From Aerococcus sp. (GTDB lineage Bacteria > Bacillota > Bacilli > Lactobacillales > Aerococcaceae): 64,000 nt of DNA. A model generated the notes under the pieces. That model saw nothing but the letters and a program-made list of their open reading frames with translations, searched no databases and was not told the DNA's origin. Positions 18,040 through 27,079 of this stretch are shown piece after piece (the stretch's first letter is position 1; each line of letters starts with the position of its first letter). Location of the stretch: positions 1 to 64,000 of the forward strand of contig JAUMZL010000008.1 of the NCBI GenBank assembly GCA_030528155.1, read 5' to 3'. Both the position numbers and the translations under genes were made by a program.

Positions 18040-18846
18040 CTAGGAGGGCTTCAAGGCAATGTAGAGCATGTCTAGCCAGCCAAGAGCCAACGTTTCATGC
18101 TGAATAAGATGAAAATCGATGTTATCGCTTTCATCGGGAAGCAGAATGGGAAGATCGACGAGTTCGAGATAAGGATCCTGAGTCTTAGGGGCAATCAAAA
18201 TGATGGGGGTTTGCTTTTGATGCAAGGTATAAATCAGCTTTTGAGCAGTAAAAACAGAGGGGGTTAGTAAAATGACCCCATCTGACGGCCCTAAAAGTGA
18301 GGCGAGGGCAGATTGTGCACTGGACTCATTGATGACATGCACGCGCCGACCACTATGGATAAATTTGTTATAAGCCAATTCAGCAAGAGGCTTCATGGTA
18401 TCCACGCCTAAAAAATATAAGTTTTTGAGTTGGCGAAAGTGATCAAGTACCTCTGTAAAATCCATGTCCAAGGTCGCTTGGAGCATTTGATTGAGATAGG
18501 CATGATAAATAGTAAAGGTTTTTTTGGCAATGACAGTGTAAGAATCGGAAGAGTGAATAGCTTCGGTCAGTGGTTTATCACTCACCAATGATTTCTCCTC
18601 ATTAATGAGTGTCTGGGAGTGGGTGGCAATCGCAATTTTAAATTGCTGGAAACCTTTAAAGCCGAGTTTTTTGACAAAGTTGAAAATAGTTGTTTCAGAA
18701 ACATTAATTTCGCTAGCGAGCTCCGCAATAGTCTTATTCATAATCGCATTATCTAGTCCCATGAAATATTGGGCGACTTTTTTTTCTTTAGGACTAAATT
18801 TTAATTGATTTTGGCGGAGCAGCTCTTTTAAGTAAACATTACGCAT
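18040..18846 (-). CDS. RpiR-family regulator of the sugar-acid PTS operon
   Basis: A 268-residue RpiR regulator with N-terminal helix-turn-helix (INVSETTIFNFVKKLGFKGF) and a C-terminal SIS domain. ATG 18846 is chosen because GAGGAGCCCGATT precedes it; the frame runs 21 codons further without a good site. It is divergent from the 6-phosphogluconate dehydrogenase / PTS operon, and three copies of an AATAAAATTT motif lie between them, so it most likely controls that operon in response to a sugar phosphate. Confidence 0.9.
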   Translation of the reverse strand: MRNVYLKELLRQNQLKFSPKEKKVAQYFMGLDNAIMNKTIAELASEINVSETTIFNFVKKLGFKGFQQFKIAIATHSQTLINEEKSLVSDKPLTEAIHSSDSYTVIAKKTFTIYHAYLNQMLQATLDMDFTEVLDHFRQLKNLYFLGVDTMKPLAELAYNKFIHSGRRVHVINESSAQSALASLLGPSDGVILLTPSVFTAQKLIYTLHQKQTPIILIAPKTQDPYLELVDLPILLPDESDNIDFHLIQHETLALGWLDMLYIALKPS

Positions 18847-18935
18847 AATCGGGCTCCTCATTCGTTGTTTATTGCGTGTAAAAAGCAGCAATATCTTTAC
18901 AATTTTCACTAATCATAGCACATAAACAAAAGAAC

Positions 18936-19015
18936 AATAAAATTTTATTTGGCTAACCATGAATAAAATTTATAAACTTGTAAGCCTTTACATAAATAAA
19001 ATTTAATGCTAAGAT
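18936..19015 (+). promoter_or_regulatory. Promoter and repeated operator of PTS operon 2
   Basis: TTTACA (18987-18992), 17 bases, TAAGAT (19010-19015). Three AATAAAATTT copies occur at 18936, 18962 and 18995; the first is part of the perfect palindrome AATAAAATTTTATT (18936-18949), and the third lies inside the promoter spacer. A likely RpiR operator set. Confidence 0.65.
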
Positions 19016-19047
19016 AAGCACGAATTGAAATAGAAAGAGTGAGCGGC

Positions 19048-19947
19048 ATGAAGATCGGATTTATTGGTTTAGGAAAAATGGGATTAAATATGGCATTGAA
19101 TGTCTCCGAGCAAGGTTGGGAGATTATCGGATTTGATGCTTCGGATGCGGCGCGAAAGAAGGCAGAAGCAGCAGGCATTCGCACGGCAGACAGTCTCACC
19201 GCACTTTTACAAGAACTTGATGAAAAGAAAGTCATTCTGCTCAGCACGCCAGCAGGGAAGATTACTAATCAATTGGTAGAAGAGCTAGCTAATGTATTGT
19301 CTCCTGATGACATCATTATTGATAGTGGCAACAGCAATTACAAAGACAGCGTTCATAATTTTGAAGTCGCTGCTAAACAAAATGTTCATTTTGTGGATTG
19401 CGGGACTTCTGGCGGCATGAGTGGAGCACGTTATGGAGCTTGTCTGATGGTCGGCGGTGAAAAAGCGGTCGTCGAAGAACTTGAATCCTTCTTTACGGAT
19501 TTAGCTGTAGAAAATGGGTACCTCTATGCCGGTAAACCAGGAGCGGGGCACTACCTCAAAATGGTACATAACGGCATTGAATATGGCATGATGCAAGCCA
19601 TTGGAGAAGGATTCGCCATTCTCGACAAGAGTGAGTATGACTTTGATATGAAAAATGTGGCCACCTGTTTCGCTAATGGTTCTGTGATTCGTTCCTGGCT
19701 GATTGATCTCATGGTAGATGCTTTCGATCAAGATCCAAATCTTGCGGAAATTGCCGGTATTATTGACGCCAGTGGTGAAGCTAAGTGGACCGTTGAAGAG
19801 GGATTGGCATTGGATGTGCCACTACCTGTCATCGCGTCATCCCTATATGTCCGCAACAGTAGCAAAATCGACAATAGTTTCTCCAATCGCGTAGTAGCGA
19901 GCCTACGTAATGGATTTGGTGGGCATGCCGTTTATAAGAAAGGCTAG
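19048..19947 (+). CDS. 6-phosphogluconate dehydrogenase, decarboxylating, short type
   Basis: A 299-residue enzyme of the short YqeC/GntZ class, converting 6-phosphogluconate to ribulose 5-phosphate with release of CO2. The nucleotide fold starts MKIGFIGLGKMGLNMA; substrate residues lie in DCGTSGGMSGARYG and the catalytic Lys in GHYLKMVHNGIEYG. ATG 19048 is preferred to the GTG nine bases upstream. First gene of an operon with a 2-hydroxyacid dehydrogenase and a complete PTS, which points to intake of a six-carbon sugar acid. Confidence 0.92.
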   Translation: MKIGFIGLGKMGLNMALNVSEQGWEIIGFDASDAARKKAEAAGIRTADSLTALLQELDEKKVILLSTPAGKITNQLVEELANVLSPDDIIIDSGNSNYKDSVHNFEVAAKQNVHFVDCGTSGGMSGARYGACLMVGGEKAVVEELESFFTDLAVENGYLYAGKPGAGHYLKMVHNGIEYGMMQAIGEGFAILDKSEYDFDMKNVATCFANGSVIRSWLIDLMVDAFDQDPNLAEIAGIIDASGEAKWTVEEGLALDVPLPVIASSLYVRNSSKIDNSFSNRVVASLRNGFGGHAVYKKG

Positions 19948-19956
19948 GAGCGAACT

Positions 19957-20979
19957 ATGACAGCAAAATATCGAATTGCGATTGTTAATTCTAGCAGTTT
20001 TGGACGTATTTTTCCGGACCACATCAAGCGCTTAGAGGCCATTGGCGAAGTCAAACGTTTTGTATTTGATCAAAATATTCCCGGGCGTGAACTTGCTGAA
20101 GCACTGCATGGCTTCAATATTATTGTAGCAAGCGTGACGCCATTCTTTGATCAGGAGTTTTTCCAATATAAGGACGAATTACTGCTGATTTCTAGACATG
20201 GAATTGGTTATAACAATGTGGATTTAACGGCAGCCAAAGCACATGGGACTATAGTTGCGATTGTTCCTGCACTGGTTGAGCGCGATGCGGTGGCTGAAAA
20301 TAATGTTACAAACTTACTGAGTGTTATGCGTTGCAGTCAATCTGCTTACCAAAGTGTTCGCATGGATCAGTGGGAACGGCGTGCTAAGTTCGTGGGGCAT
20401 TCGCTTCTCAATAAGCGGGTAGGCATCATCGGCATTGGCAATACCGGGAGTGCCGTAGCTGAGATCCTCCGTTATGGTTTTCGTTGCGAAGTCACGGCTT
20501 ACGATCCTTATAAATCGCAATTGTACATGGACCAATTTGGTGTGAAAAAAGTTGACTATGAAACCTTATTACGGCAATCAGATGTGATTTGTTTATGTGC
20601 CAACTTGACCGAAGAAAATTACCACATGATTGATGCCCAAGCACTGAATCTGATGAAAGATGGCGTCTATATCTCCAATAGCGCACGAGGCGCTCTGGTT
20701 GATCAGGAGGCGATGATCGAATCTCTGCAGACAGGAAGAGTAGCCGGTTACGCCACGGATGTATTAGAGGTCGAACCCGGACGATCGGATCATCCTTTGT
20801 TAGCATTCGACAATGTGATGATCACCCCACACACTTCCGCTTATACCAAAGAATGCGTGAAAGCCATGGGCGAAAAATGTGTGGATGATTGCGAAAAAAT
20901 TGTAAAACATCAATTACCAGAACGGGCAGTTCAAGATGAAAGTCCTCATATCTCTATTCGTCAGACTGTCATGATTTAA
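19957..20979 (+). CDS. D-isomer-specific 2-hydroxyacid dehydrogenase
   Basis: A 340-residue NAD(P)-dependent dehydrogenase. Nucleotide loop GIIGIGNTGSAV (about residues 152-163), catalytic Arg in NSARGALVD, Glu in the VLEVEP region, and His in MITPHTSAYT. The family includes 2-ketogluconate reductases and the 2-keto-6-phosphogluconate reductase KguD. Placed between a 6-phosphogluconate dehydrogenase and a PTS, it may reduce 2-keto-6-phosphogluconate to 6-phosphogluconate. The reaction is inferred from context; phosphoglycerate or lactate dehydrogenase roles are less likely here. Confidence 0.88.
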   Translation: MTAKYRIAIVNSSSFGRIFPDHIKRLEAIGEVKRFVFDQNIPGRELAEALHGFNIIVASVTPFFDQEFFQYKDELLLISRHGIGYNNVDLTAAKAHGTIVAIVPALVERDAVAENNVTNLLSVMRCSQSAYQSVRMDQWERRAKFVGHSLLNKRVGIIGIGNTGSAVAEILRYGFRCEVTAYDPYKSQLYMDQFGVKKVDYETLLRQSDVICLCANLTEENYHMIDAQALNLMKDGVYISNSARGALVDQEAMIESLQTGRVAGYATDVLEVEPGRSDHPLLAFDNVMITPHTSAYTKECVKAMGEKCVDDCEKIVKHQLPERAVQDESPHISIRQTVMI

Positions 20980-20995
20980 AAGGAGGAAAGATGAA

Positions 20996-21829
20996 ATGAC
21001 CACATTATCTATTTGGCAAAGTTTAATTATTGCATTGTGGGTAGCCGGCATTATGTCGCGCTGGTTCCTCGGTGGAGCCACCTTGATGTTACGTTTCTCA
21101 CCTTTGATGACCGGATTGGTTGTGGGATTAGTGATGGGACGTGTGGGCGATGCCATGGTCGTTACGGCTGCACTTCAGTTGATTTACATGGGTGTTTTTT
21201 CACCAGGTGGATCAATGCCAGCTGAGCCGTCAATTGCCGCTGCCATTGCCGTACCTGTCGCGCTTTTAGGGAATCTTCCAGCAGAATCAGCGGTAGCTGT
21301 GGCTGTTCCAGTGGGATTGCTGGGAAGTTACCTTTATCAATTACGCTTCTTCATTAATACGTTTATCGGTAAGTATACTGATAAAGCCGTTGAAGAATTG
21401 AATGATGGTAAAATTACGCGTTCGATTATTTGGTATCCAACCATTGCTTCCTTTATTCTCTTCGTTCCGCTCGTTTTCATTGCTCTTTATTGGGGCGCGC
21501 CTGTGATTTCTAATGTCATTGGTGCCTTGCAAGAAACTGTCTTTATTCATATTTTAGAGGTAATCGGTGGCGGACTAGCAGCGATTGGGATTGCAACAAC
21601 GATTTACGTCATTGGGCGTAAAGACTTTTTGGTTTTCTTCTTACTCGCGTACTTTTTAAGTGTTGTCTTCAAATCGCTAGAAATCACGATGGTCACTTAC
21701 GCCATTTTAGGATTGTTATTATCACTGATTTTTGTAATGACCAAACATCAAGCGGTACAGACTGGCATTGCCAATGCCTCATCGGCTGCCCCAGATGATT
21801 TTGATGATGAAGACGACGATGATTTTTAG
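20996..21829 (+). CDS. PTS mannose-family EIIC (operon 2)
   Basis: A 277-residue membrane permease subunit with about seven hydrophobic stretches and the family pattern VVTAALQLIYMGVFSPGG. It ends in a strongly acidic tail (DDFDDEDDDDF). The gene order IIC-IID-IIB-IIA differs from PTS operon 1 (IIB-IIC-IID-IIA), so the two operons are not a simple duplication. AAAGGAGGAAAGATGAA precedes the start. Confidence 0.93.
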   Translation: MTTLSIWQSLIIALWVAGIMSRWFLGGATLMLRFSPLMTGLVVGLVMGRVGDAMVVTAALQLIYMGVFSPGGSMPAEPSIAAAIAVPVALLGNLPAESAVAVAVPVGLLGSYLYQLRFFINTFIGKYTDKAVEELNDGKITRSIIWYPTIASFILFVPLVFIALYWGAPVISNVIGALQETVFIHILEVIGGGLAAIGIATTIYVIGRKDFLVFFLLAYFLSVVFKSLEITMVTYAILGLLLSLIFVMTKHQAVQTGIANASSAAPDDFDDEDDDDF

Positions 21830-21847
21830 AGAAGGAGTGACCAGTCC

Positions 21848-22699
21848 ATGTCGGAAGTAGCAAAAAATAAACAACCAGAAGAAATCACCGCACGCGATGT
21901 GACGAAGTCTTATTTGCGTTGGCATTTCGCTAATGAAATTCCTCATACCTTTGAACGTTACTTAGCCCCTTCCTTACTTTATGGTATGATGCCAATCCTT
22001 AGAAAGTTATATAAGGACGATGATGAGTTAAGAAAGGCTTACCAACGTCAATTATTATTCTTCAATACGCAGATGACTTGGGGTGGTGGGGTAATCACTG
22101 GATTGATGGCATCCATGGAAGCAAAGCGAGCCGAAGAAATTGCGAACGGCAAGCCTGTGACGATGACGGATGATTTGCTTTATAACACCAAAGCTGGATT
22201 GATGGGGGCCTTGGCTGGAATCGGGGATGCCATTGACTCCGGAACCATTCAATATATTTTCATTGCAATTGCTATTCCCTGGGCACAGGGTGGTAGCGCA
22301 ATGGGTGCACTGTTCCCGTTTGTATGTTTTGCATTATATCAAGCATTGATTGGCGTATTCTTCGCTCGGCAATCATTCAAAATGGGGCGCGATGCGACAA
22401 GTTTAATGAGTGACAATACGGTCAAAGTTGCCATTGAAGTGTTATCCATTCTTGGGCTCTTTATGATGGGAATTCTTGCTGGTAATTATGTTCAAGTAGA
22501 GTCAACCTTGAAGTTCACGATGTCTGGTCGCGAATTCGTTTTACAGGAGTTGCTGGATAAGATTGTTCCAGGCCTCTTGCCACTGGCTGTTGTGATGGGC
22601 GTTTATTGGTATTACAACAAGTACGGTTTAAATGTCACCAAAGCGCTCTTATGGCTCACTGGTATTTTGGCTGTTTTAGCAGGCATCGGTATCTTATAA
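21848..22699 (+). CDS. PTS mannose-family EIID (operon 2)
   Basis: A 283-residue membrane subunit with the EIID features: N-terminal cytosolic part with FERYLAPSLLYGMMPIL, then GLMGALAGIGDAID and C-terminal helices. GAAGGAGTGACCAGTCC precedes the ATG. It forms the sugar channel with EIIC. The N-terminal signature is less typical than that of the operon 1 EIID, in line with a different substrate. Confidence 0.92.
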   Translation: MSEVAKNKQPEEITARDVTKSYLRWHFANEIPHTFERYLAPSLLYGMMPILRKLYKDDDELRKAYQRQLLFFNTQMTWGGGVITGLMASMEAKRAEEIANGKPVTMTDDLLYNTKAGLMGALAGIGDAIDSGTIQYIFIAIAIPWAQGGSAMGALFPFVCFALYQALIGVFFARQSFKMGRDATSLMSDNTVKVAIEVLSILGLFMMGILAGNYVQVESTLKFTMSGREFVLQELLDKIVPGLLPLAVVMGVYWYYNKYGLNVTKALLWLTGILAVLAGIGIL

Positions 22700-22716
22700 A
22701 AAGGAGATAAAAAATT

Positions 22717-23229
22717 ATGGGAAAAGTAAATTTAGCACGTGTCGATGAACGTTTAATTCATGGTCAAGTAATGATCACTCTTTCACAACGTAATGGCGTC
22801 AATTCCATTTTCGTGGTAGATGATGTTGTGGCTAAGGACAAATTCATGAAAGACTTATACAAGAGTGCAGGAAGTCGTACAGGACAAAAGACCATCGTTA
22901 TTTCAGAACGTAAAGCTAAGCAATATTGGGATGAATACACATTCAAGGACCATGACTGCATTCTGTTGACAAAAACAGTCCAAGCGATTTATGACTTAGC
23001 GACTTATGGGATTCCTATGCCTGAATTAAATATCGGTGGTATTGCCCAAAAAGATCCTGAAAATGATAAGCTCGTGACAAAATCCGTTTATCTCAATAAA
23101 AAAGATGCGCTGTTATTGAAAGATCTGCATGATAATTACGGTGTAGAAAATATTTATTTCCAAGCGACGCCTTCAGCACCAAAAACAAGCCTCAGTGATG
23201 TATTGAAACAATTCGATATTGAAGCTTAG
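22717..23229 (+). CDS. PTS mannose-family EIIB (operon 2)
   Basis: A 170-residue phospho-carrier with the active His15 in RVDERLIHGQV. AAAAGGAGATAAAAAATT precedes the ATG. It transfers phosphate from EIIA (23319) to the incoming substrate. About 90 bases without a gene separate it from EIIA. Confidence 0.93.
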   Translation: MGKVNLARVDERLIHGQVMITLSQRNGVNSIFVVDDVVAKDKFMKDLYKSAGSRTGQKTIVISERKAKQYWDEYTFKDHDCILLTKTVQAIYDLATYGIPMPELNIGGIAQKDPENDKLVTKSVYLNKKDALLLKDLHDNYGVENIYFQATPSAPKTSLSDVLKQFDIEA

Positions 23230-23318
23230 GCTAACGGCGATAACTGGGTAATAAAAGCAGTCAAACATAAAAAATGAGTGCTTCTTTAAATGGAAAGTCT
23301 CAATAAGGGAGGTTTAGC

Positions 23319-23759
23319 ATGTTAGGAATTATTATTGCCACTCATGGGACATTGAGTGATGGATTGAAAAATGCTGGTGAAGTCATTATGGGACAAACTG
23401 AGCGAATCGAAACAATCAATCTTGTGTCTGGTCAAGCAGTGGAGAGTATCAAAGATGAGGTAATGGATAAAATTGACGCATTAGGGACAGATGATGGGAT
23501 TGTGATTTTAACAGATGTCGCAGGTGCCAGCCCATACAATCAGAGTTTATTGGCATTGCATGAGCTAGATGATGCCAAGCGTCGTCAACTGCGCGTCCTG
23601 TATGGGGTTAACTTACCAATGCTATTGAGCACAATGAATCAACAATTCTTAAATCAGCCACTGGATCAAGCGGTTGCAACGATCTTAACGGAAACGGCGA
23701 CCAGTATGGGACAATGGGAAATGAATAGTGCGGATAATGAAGACGACGATGATTTCTAG
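23319..23759 (+). CDS. PTS mannose-family EIIA (operon 2)
   Basis: A 146-residue phospho-carrier; active His9 in IIIATHGTLSDGL. It ends in NEDDDDF, and the last 20 bases of the gene almost repeat the end of the EIIC gene (21829). AAGGGAGGTTTAGC precedes the ATG. Its 3' end overlaps the start of the HAD phosphatase gene. Confidence 0.93.
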   Translation: MLGIIIATHGTLSDGLKNAGEVIMGQTERIETINLVSGQAVESIKDEVMDKIDALGTDDGIVILTDVAGASPYNQSLLALHELDDAKRRQLRVLYGVNLPMLLSTMNQQFLNQPLDQAVATILTETATSMGQWEMNSADNEDDDDF

Positions 23760-24438
23760 TCAACATGCGTTAGAAGCTATATTTCAGCATAAAAAGCTGG
23801 CAATTTTTGATCTCGATGGAACGTTAATCGATTCAGAGCCCATCTACGCCAAAGGGTGGCAACAGGCATTGGCAAATTACGGGTTTGAGATTTCAGAAGA
23901 AACCTTGCAAAGAATGACCGGACAATCGATTCAAACGAATAATAAGGTGATCCAAGCAATTGTTGGCGAGGAAACCATCGTGCAACACGTCCGTCAGCTG
24001 CGGGAAGACTATTATTATCGCGCATTAGAACGTGGCGAAATCCACTTGGTAGCGGGAAGTCGTGATTTTTTGCAGCAATTTGCCAACCAGTCGTTGACTA
24101 TGGCTGTGGCTTCAGCAAGTAAAAAAGAGAAAGTAATGAAGACCCTAAGCACATTAGGGATTAAAGATTATTTTGTGCAAGTGATGGCTGGCGATGAAGT
24201 ACAATTGTCAAAGCCTGATCCTGAGATTTACTTGCGTGTCCTCAAAAAAATGAATGGGACTGCTGAGGAGGCTATTGCTTTTGAGGATTCACTGTCTGGT
24301 GTGAAAAGCAGCACTAATGCTGGTATTACGACACTGGTTGTTGGTGACAATGGTGATACCATCATAAAAGAGCTGTCAAGCCAGCAGTATTCTTATATTG
24401 GTGGAAGAATCGTTAGCTTTTCTGATATATTAGGATAA
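23728..24438 (+). CDS. HAD-superfamily sugar phosphatase / phosphomutase-like
   Basis: A HAD hydrolase of the beta-phosphoglucomutase-like class. Motif I is FDLDGTLIDSEP, motif II the Ser-Ala-Ser segment (VASASKK), motif III KPDPEIY with upstream Lys, and motif IV FEDSLSGV. It probably removes phosphate from a sugar phosphate, perhaps to relieve build-up of PTS product. GTG 23728, ATG 23737 and ATG 23749 are all possible starts, all within the EIIA gene, so translation is coupled. Substrate unknown. Confidence 0.88.
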   Translation: MRIMKTTMISSQHALEAIFQHKKLAIFDLDGTLIDSEPIYAKGWQQALANYGFEISEETLQRMTGQSIQTNNKVIQAIVGEETIVQHVRQLREDYYYRALERGEIHLVAGSRDFLQQFANQSLTMAVASASKKEKVMKTLSTLGIKDYFVQVMAGDEVQLSKPDPEIYLRVLKKMNGTAEEAIAFEDSLSGVKSSTNAGITTLVVGDNGDTIIKELSSQQYSYIGGRIVSFSDILG

Positions 24439-24442
24439 AAAC

Positions 24443-24486
24443 TCCCTCGTTTTATCATGAAGACATGGTAGAACGAGGGATTTTTA
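24443..24486 (+). terminator. Terminator of PTS operon 2
   Basis: TCCCTCGTTTTATCATG pairs with CATGGTAGAACGAGGGA (a few wobble pairs), followed by five T. May serve both sides. Confidence 0.85.
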
Positions 24487-24519
24487 ATTATTGATTTGAA
24501 ATTTATGGTGAGTCATCGA

Positions 24520-25305
24520 TCATAAAGTGGGATCGACTTGAATAACATCAATGCCTTGAGCTTCAATGGCGCGGACTTCATCCTCATCCGCAAAAATATC
24601 TGTGATTAAGATGTCGATATTTTTGAGTGGTGACACGAAGAAATTGGCATCATTACCAATTTTACGATAGTCTGCGACGAGAATAACGGCATGGGTACTA
24701 TGCTGAATCATCAACTGATTGATTTGTGATTCATGAATTTTATACGTTGACACCCCATTCTGCACACTAATGCCCGAGCATCCCATCACAGCGATATCGA
24801 CATAAACCTTTTCCAAGCCTTTGAGTGCTAACTCACCCACCAGGCTTTTCTTAGGAAAACGAATCTCACCACCAGGCAAGATCACTGTAGAACGGGAATT
24901 GATTTGTTTATTTTGTATGCCTAAATTGTTGGTAATGATTGTTAAAGCAAGATCTTGTAAATAGTCGACAACGCCGAGGGCAGTCGAACTAGAATTAATA
25001 AAAATACTATTATTATCACTGATATAACTGGCTGCTTGTTCAGCCAGTTTTGTTTTTATAAGTTCAATGGAGCGACTGTGAGTAGTGCCCTCCTGTTCAG
25101 GCTGATCGGTTAAGGTAGCTTGACCGTAAGTGTGGGTCAGTTTTCCCATTTCTTCGAGGACTTTTAAGTCACGGCGTACAGTCATGGCAGATACTTTTAA
25201 TGTATCAGAGAGAATGGTGATTGATGCGGTATGGTCAGGAAGCCGATCGAGGCAATCAAGTAGTGCTTGGCGACGCTCTTGGATATTTTCACGAGAATTC
25301 TTCAT
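24520..25305 (-). CDS. DeoR-family regulator of the ascorbate locus
   Basis: A 261-residue DeoR-type regulator: N-terminal helix-turn-helix (VSAMTVRRDLKVLEEMGKL) and a C-terminal sugar-phosphate sensing domain (NNSIFINSSSTALGVVDYL, ITNNLGI). It is divergent from ulaG and corresponds in type and position to E. coli UlaR, which is released from DNA by L-ascorbate 6-phosphate. GGAGGTGTACAA precedes the ATG. Assigning it as UlaR rests on context. Confidence 0.88.
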   Translation of the reverse strand: MKNSRENIQERRQALLDCLDRLPDHTASITILSDTLKVSAMTVRRDLKVLEEMGKLTHTYGQATLTDQPEQEGTTHSRSIELIKTKLAEQAASYISDNNSIFINSSSTALGVVDYLQDLALTIITNNLGIQNKQINSRSTVILPGGEIRFPKKSLVGELALKGLEKVYVDIAVMGCSGISVQNGVSTYKIHESQINQLMIQHSTHAVILVADYRKIGNDANFFVSPLKNIDILITDIFADEDEVRAIEAQGIDVIQVDPTL

Positions 25306-25335
25306 TTGTACACCTCCGAAAATTGTTGTTTTATT

Positions 25336-25443
25336 TGATCGATATTCATATTATTGCGCGCAAAAGCACATAAATCAACAAGAATAAAGCAATCGATCAT
25401 ATAAAATGGCAAAGAACATATAATTATGTTGAAAGCGCTTAAA
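25336..25443 (+). promoter_or_regulatory. Control region of the ula operon
   Basis: TGATCGAT (25336-25343) and ATCGATCA (25392-25399) form a widely spaced inverted pair, likely the DeoR-type operators. TATAAT at 25419-25424 is the -10 with a poor -35. TTGAAAGCGCTTAAA (25429-25443) matches the cre consensus with one mismatch and sits just after the -10, as a CcpA roadblock. Confidence 0.65.
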
Positions 25444-25500
25444 TGACGAAGCATAATAAATTTGTAAACAAGAATAGCACGCTGGAGGAGGAACTAATAA

Positions 25501-26561
25501 TGAAAAATATTAATGAAGTCACACGTGAAAATTGGGTGGATAGCGTCTTTCCTGAATGGGGGACTTACTTAAACGAAGAAATTGAACAAGCAAAGGTTGA
25601 AGAAGGTAGCTTCGCCATGTGGTGGCTGGGTTGTACTGGGATATGGTTAAAGACGCATGAAGGCACCAACATTGTTATGGATCTTTGGAATGCATCAGGC
25701 AAACGGACACACGGTGATGGAAAGATGCGTCCGGGACATCAAATGAACCGCATTGCAGGGGTCAGTCAGTTACAACCCAATCGGCGCAACATTCCTTTTG
25801 TATTAGATCCTTTTGCGATTAAGCAAGTGGATGCGTTGGTGGTTTCCCATATTCACTCTGATCATTTGGATATTGTGACAGCGGGCTGTTTAGCACGTCA
25901 AACGGATTGCAAGTTTATCGGGCCAAAAGAAGTCGTGAACACTTGGATTAAATGGGGCGTTCCTAAAGAACGCTGTGTTGTTGTTCGTCCTGGTGATGAA
26001 GTGCAAGTCGGTAGTGTTGCAGTGAAGGCTTGCGAATCGGCTGACCGTACGGCATTAGTTACCGTGGATGATCCAAATGAAAAAATCGCCGGCCACATGC
26101 CAATGAATATGGATGATATTGCCGTTAATATCATTTTTGAAACATCGGGAGGGAATATTTACCACGGTGCTGATTCTCATTACTCGGTTTTGTTTGCTAA
26201 GCATGGACGTGAATATGATATCGATGTGGCGCTGATTAACTACGGTGAAAATCCAGCGGGAATCCAGGACAAAATGACGTCAGTGGATGTTTTGCGGATG
26301 GCAGAGGCCCTGAAATGTAAGGTGATCATTCCCGTTCATTGGGATGTATGGACAAACTTCTGGGCGGATCCGGAAGAAATTATTAAATTGTGGGAATTTA
26401 AGCGCGACCGTTTGCGGTATGACTTTAAACCATTCATTTGGCAGGTAGGAGGGCAATACACCTATCCACAAGATAGTGACCATTTACGTTTCATGTATGA
26501 TCGGGGCTTCCATGATGCCTTTGAAGGCGAGAATGACTTGCCATTCCCATCCTTCCTATAG
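25501..26561 (+). CDS. ulaG: L-ascorbate-6-phosphate lactonase UlaG
   Basis: A 353-residue metallo-beta-lactamase fold enzyme that opens the lactone of L-ascorbate 6-phosphate. The metal site SHIHSDHLD is clear (about residues 118-126), with further His in YHGADSHYS and IPVHWDVW. ATG 25501 is preceded by GGAGGAGGAACTAATA; the frame is open upstream to 25443 but without a site. First gene of the ula operon. Confidence 0.95.
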
Positions 26562-26591
26562 GCCATTCAGCTAGGAAAAGGAGGCAGGTTC

Positions 26592-27059
26592 ATGCTGAAA
26601 TATTTCAAAGAAAATCAGCTCGTTCAATATGTAGAGAAGCAACCCAAAGATTGGCAAGAAGCCGTAAGAGTGAGTTGTCAGCCACTGATTGAAGGGCATT
26701 ATATTACCGACGATTACGCTAATGAAATTGTGAATAATGTCGTGGAACATGGGCCATATATCGTGATTGCTGATCAAATTGCTATGCCACATGCGTTAGC
26801 GGAAAGTCCTGGCGTTTTAGGAACAGGTATCAGTTTCACTAAGTTCCAAGAGCCCGTCCATTTTTACGATGAAAAATTGGGTGAAGATAAATATGCAACG
26901 TTATTTTTTACTTTAGCTGCCAAAGACGCCGATAGCCATCTGAAAAATATTCAAGATCTCATGGAATTATTGATGAATGAAGAGGCTGTTGCCGCATTGC
27001 TTGCGACACATTCAAAAGCAGATTATGAGCAAGTTTTAAGTGAGTTTGGAGATGTATAG
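26592..27059 (+). CDS. ulaC: PTS ascorbate EIIA
   Basis: A 155-residue EIIA of the fructose/mannitol-like fold used by the ascorbate PTS. The active His67 is in IAMPHALAE. It receives phosphate from HPr and hands it to UlaB. AAAAGGAGGCAGGTTC precedes the ATG. Confidence 0.93.
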   Translation: MLKYFKENQLVQYVEKQPKDWQEAVRVSCQPLIEGHYITDDYANEIVNNVVEHGPYIVIADQIAMPHALAESPGVLGTGISFTKFQEPVHFYDEKLGEDKYATLFFTLAAKDADSHLKNIQDLMELLMNEEAVAALLATHSKADYEQVLSEFGDV

Positions 27060-27079
27060 CATCCTGGAGGACGAGAGAG

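Noticed and set aside
10698..23759. The two mannose-family PTS operons as a recent duplication
   Set aside because: Gene order differs (B-C-D-A against C-D-B-A) and the proteins are clearly divergent.
25443..25500. Earlier start for UlaG
   Set aside because: The ATG at 25443 lies within or next to the cre site and lacks a ribosome site, while 25501 has a strong one.
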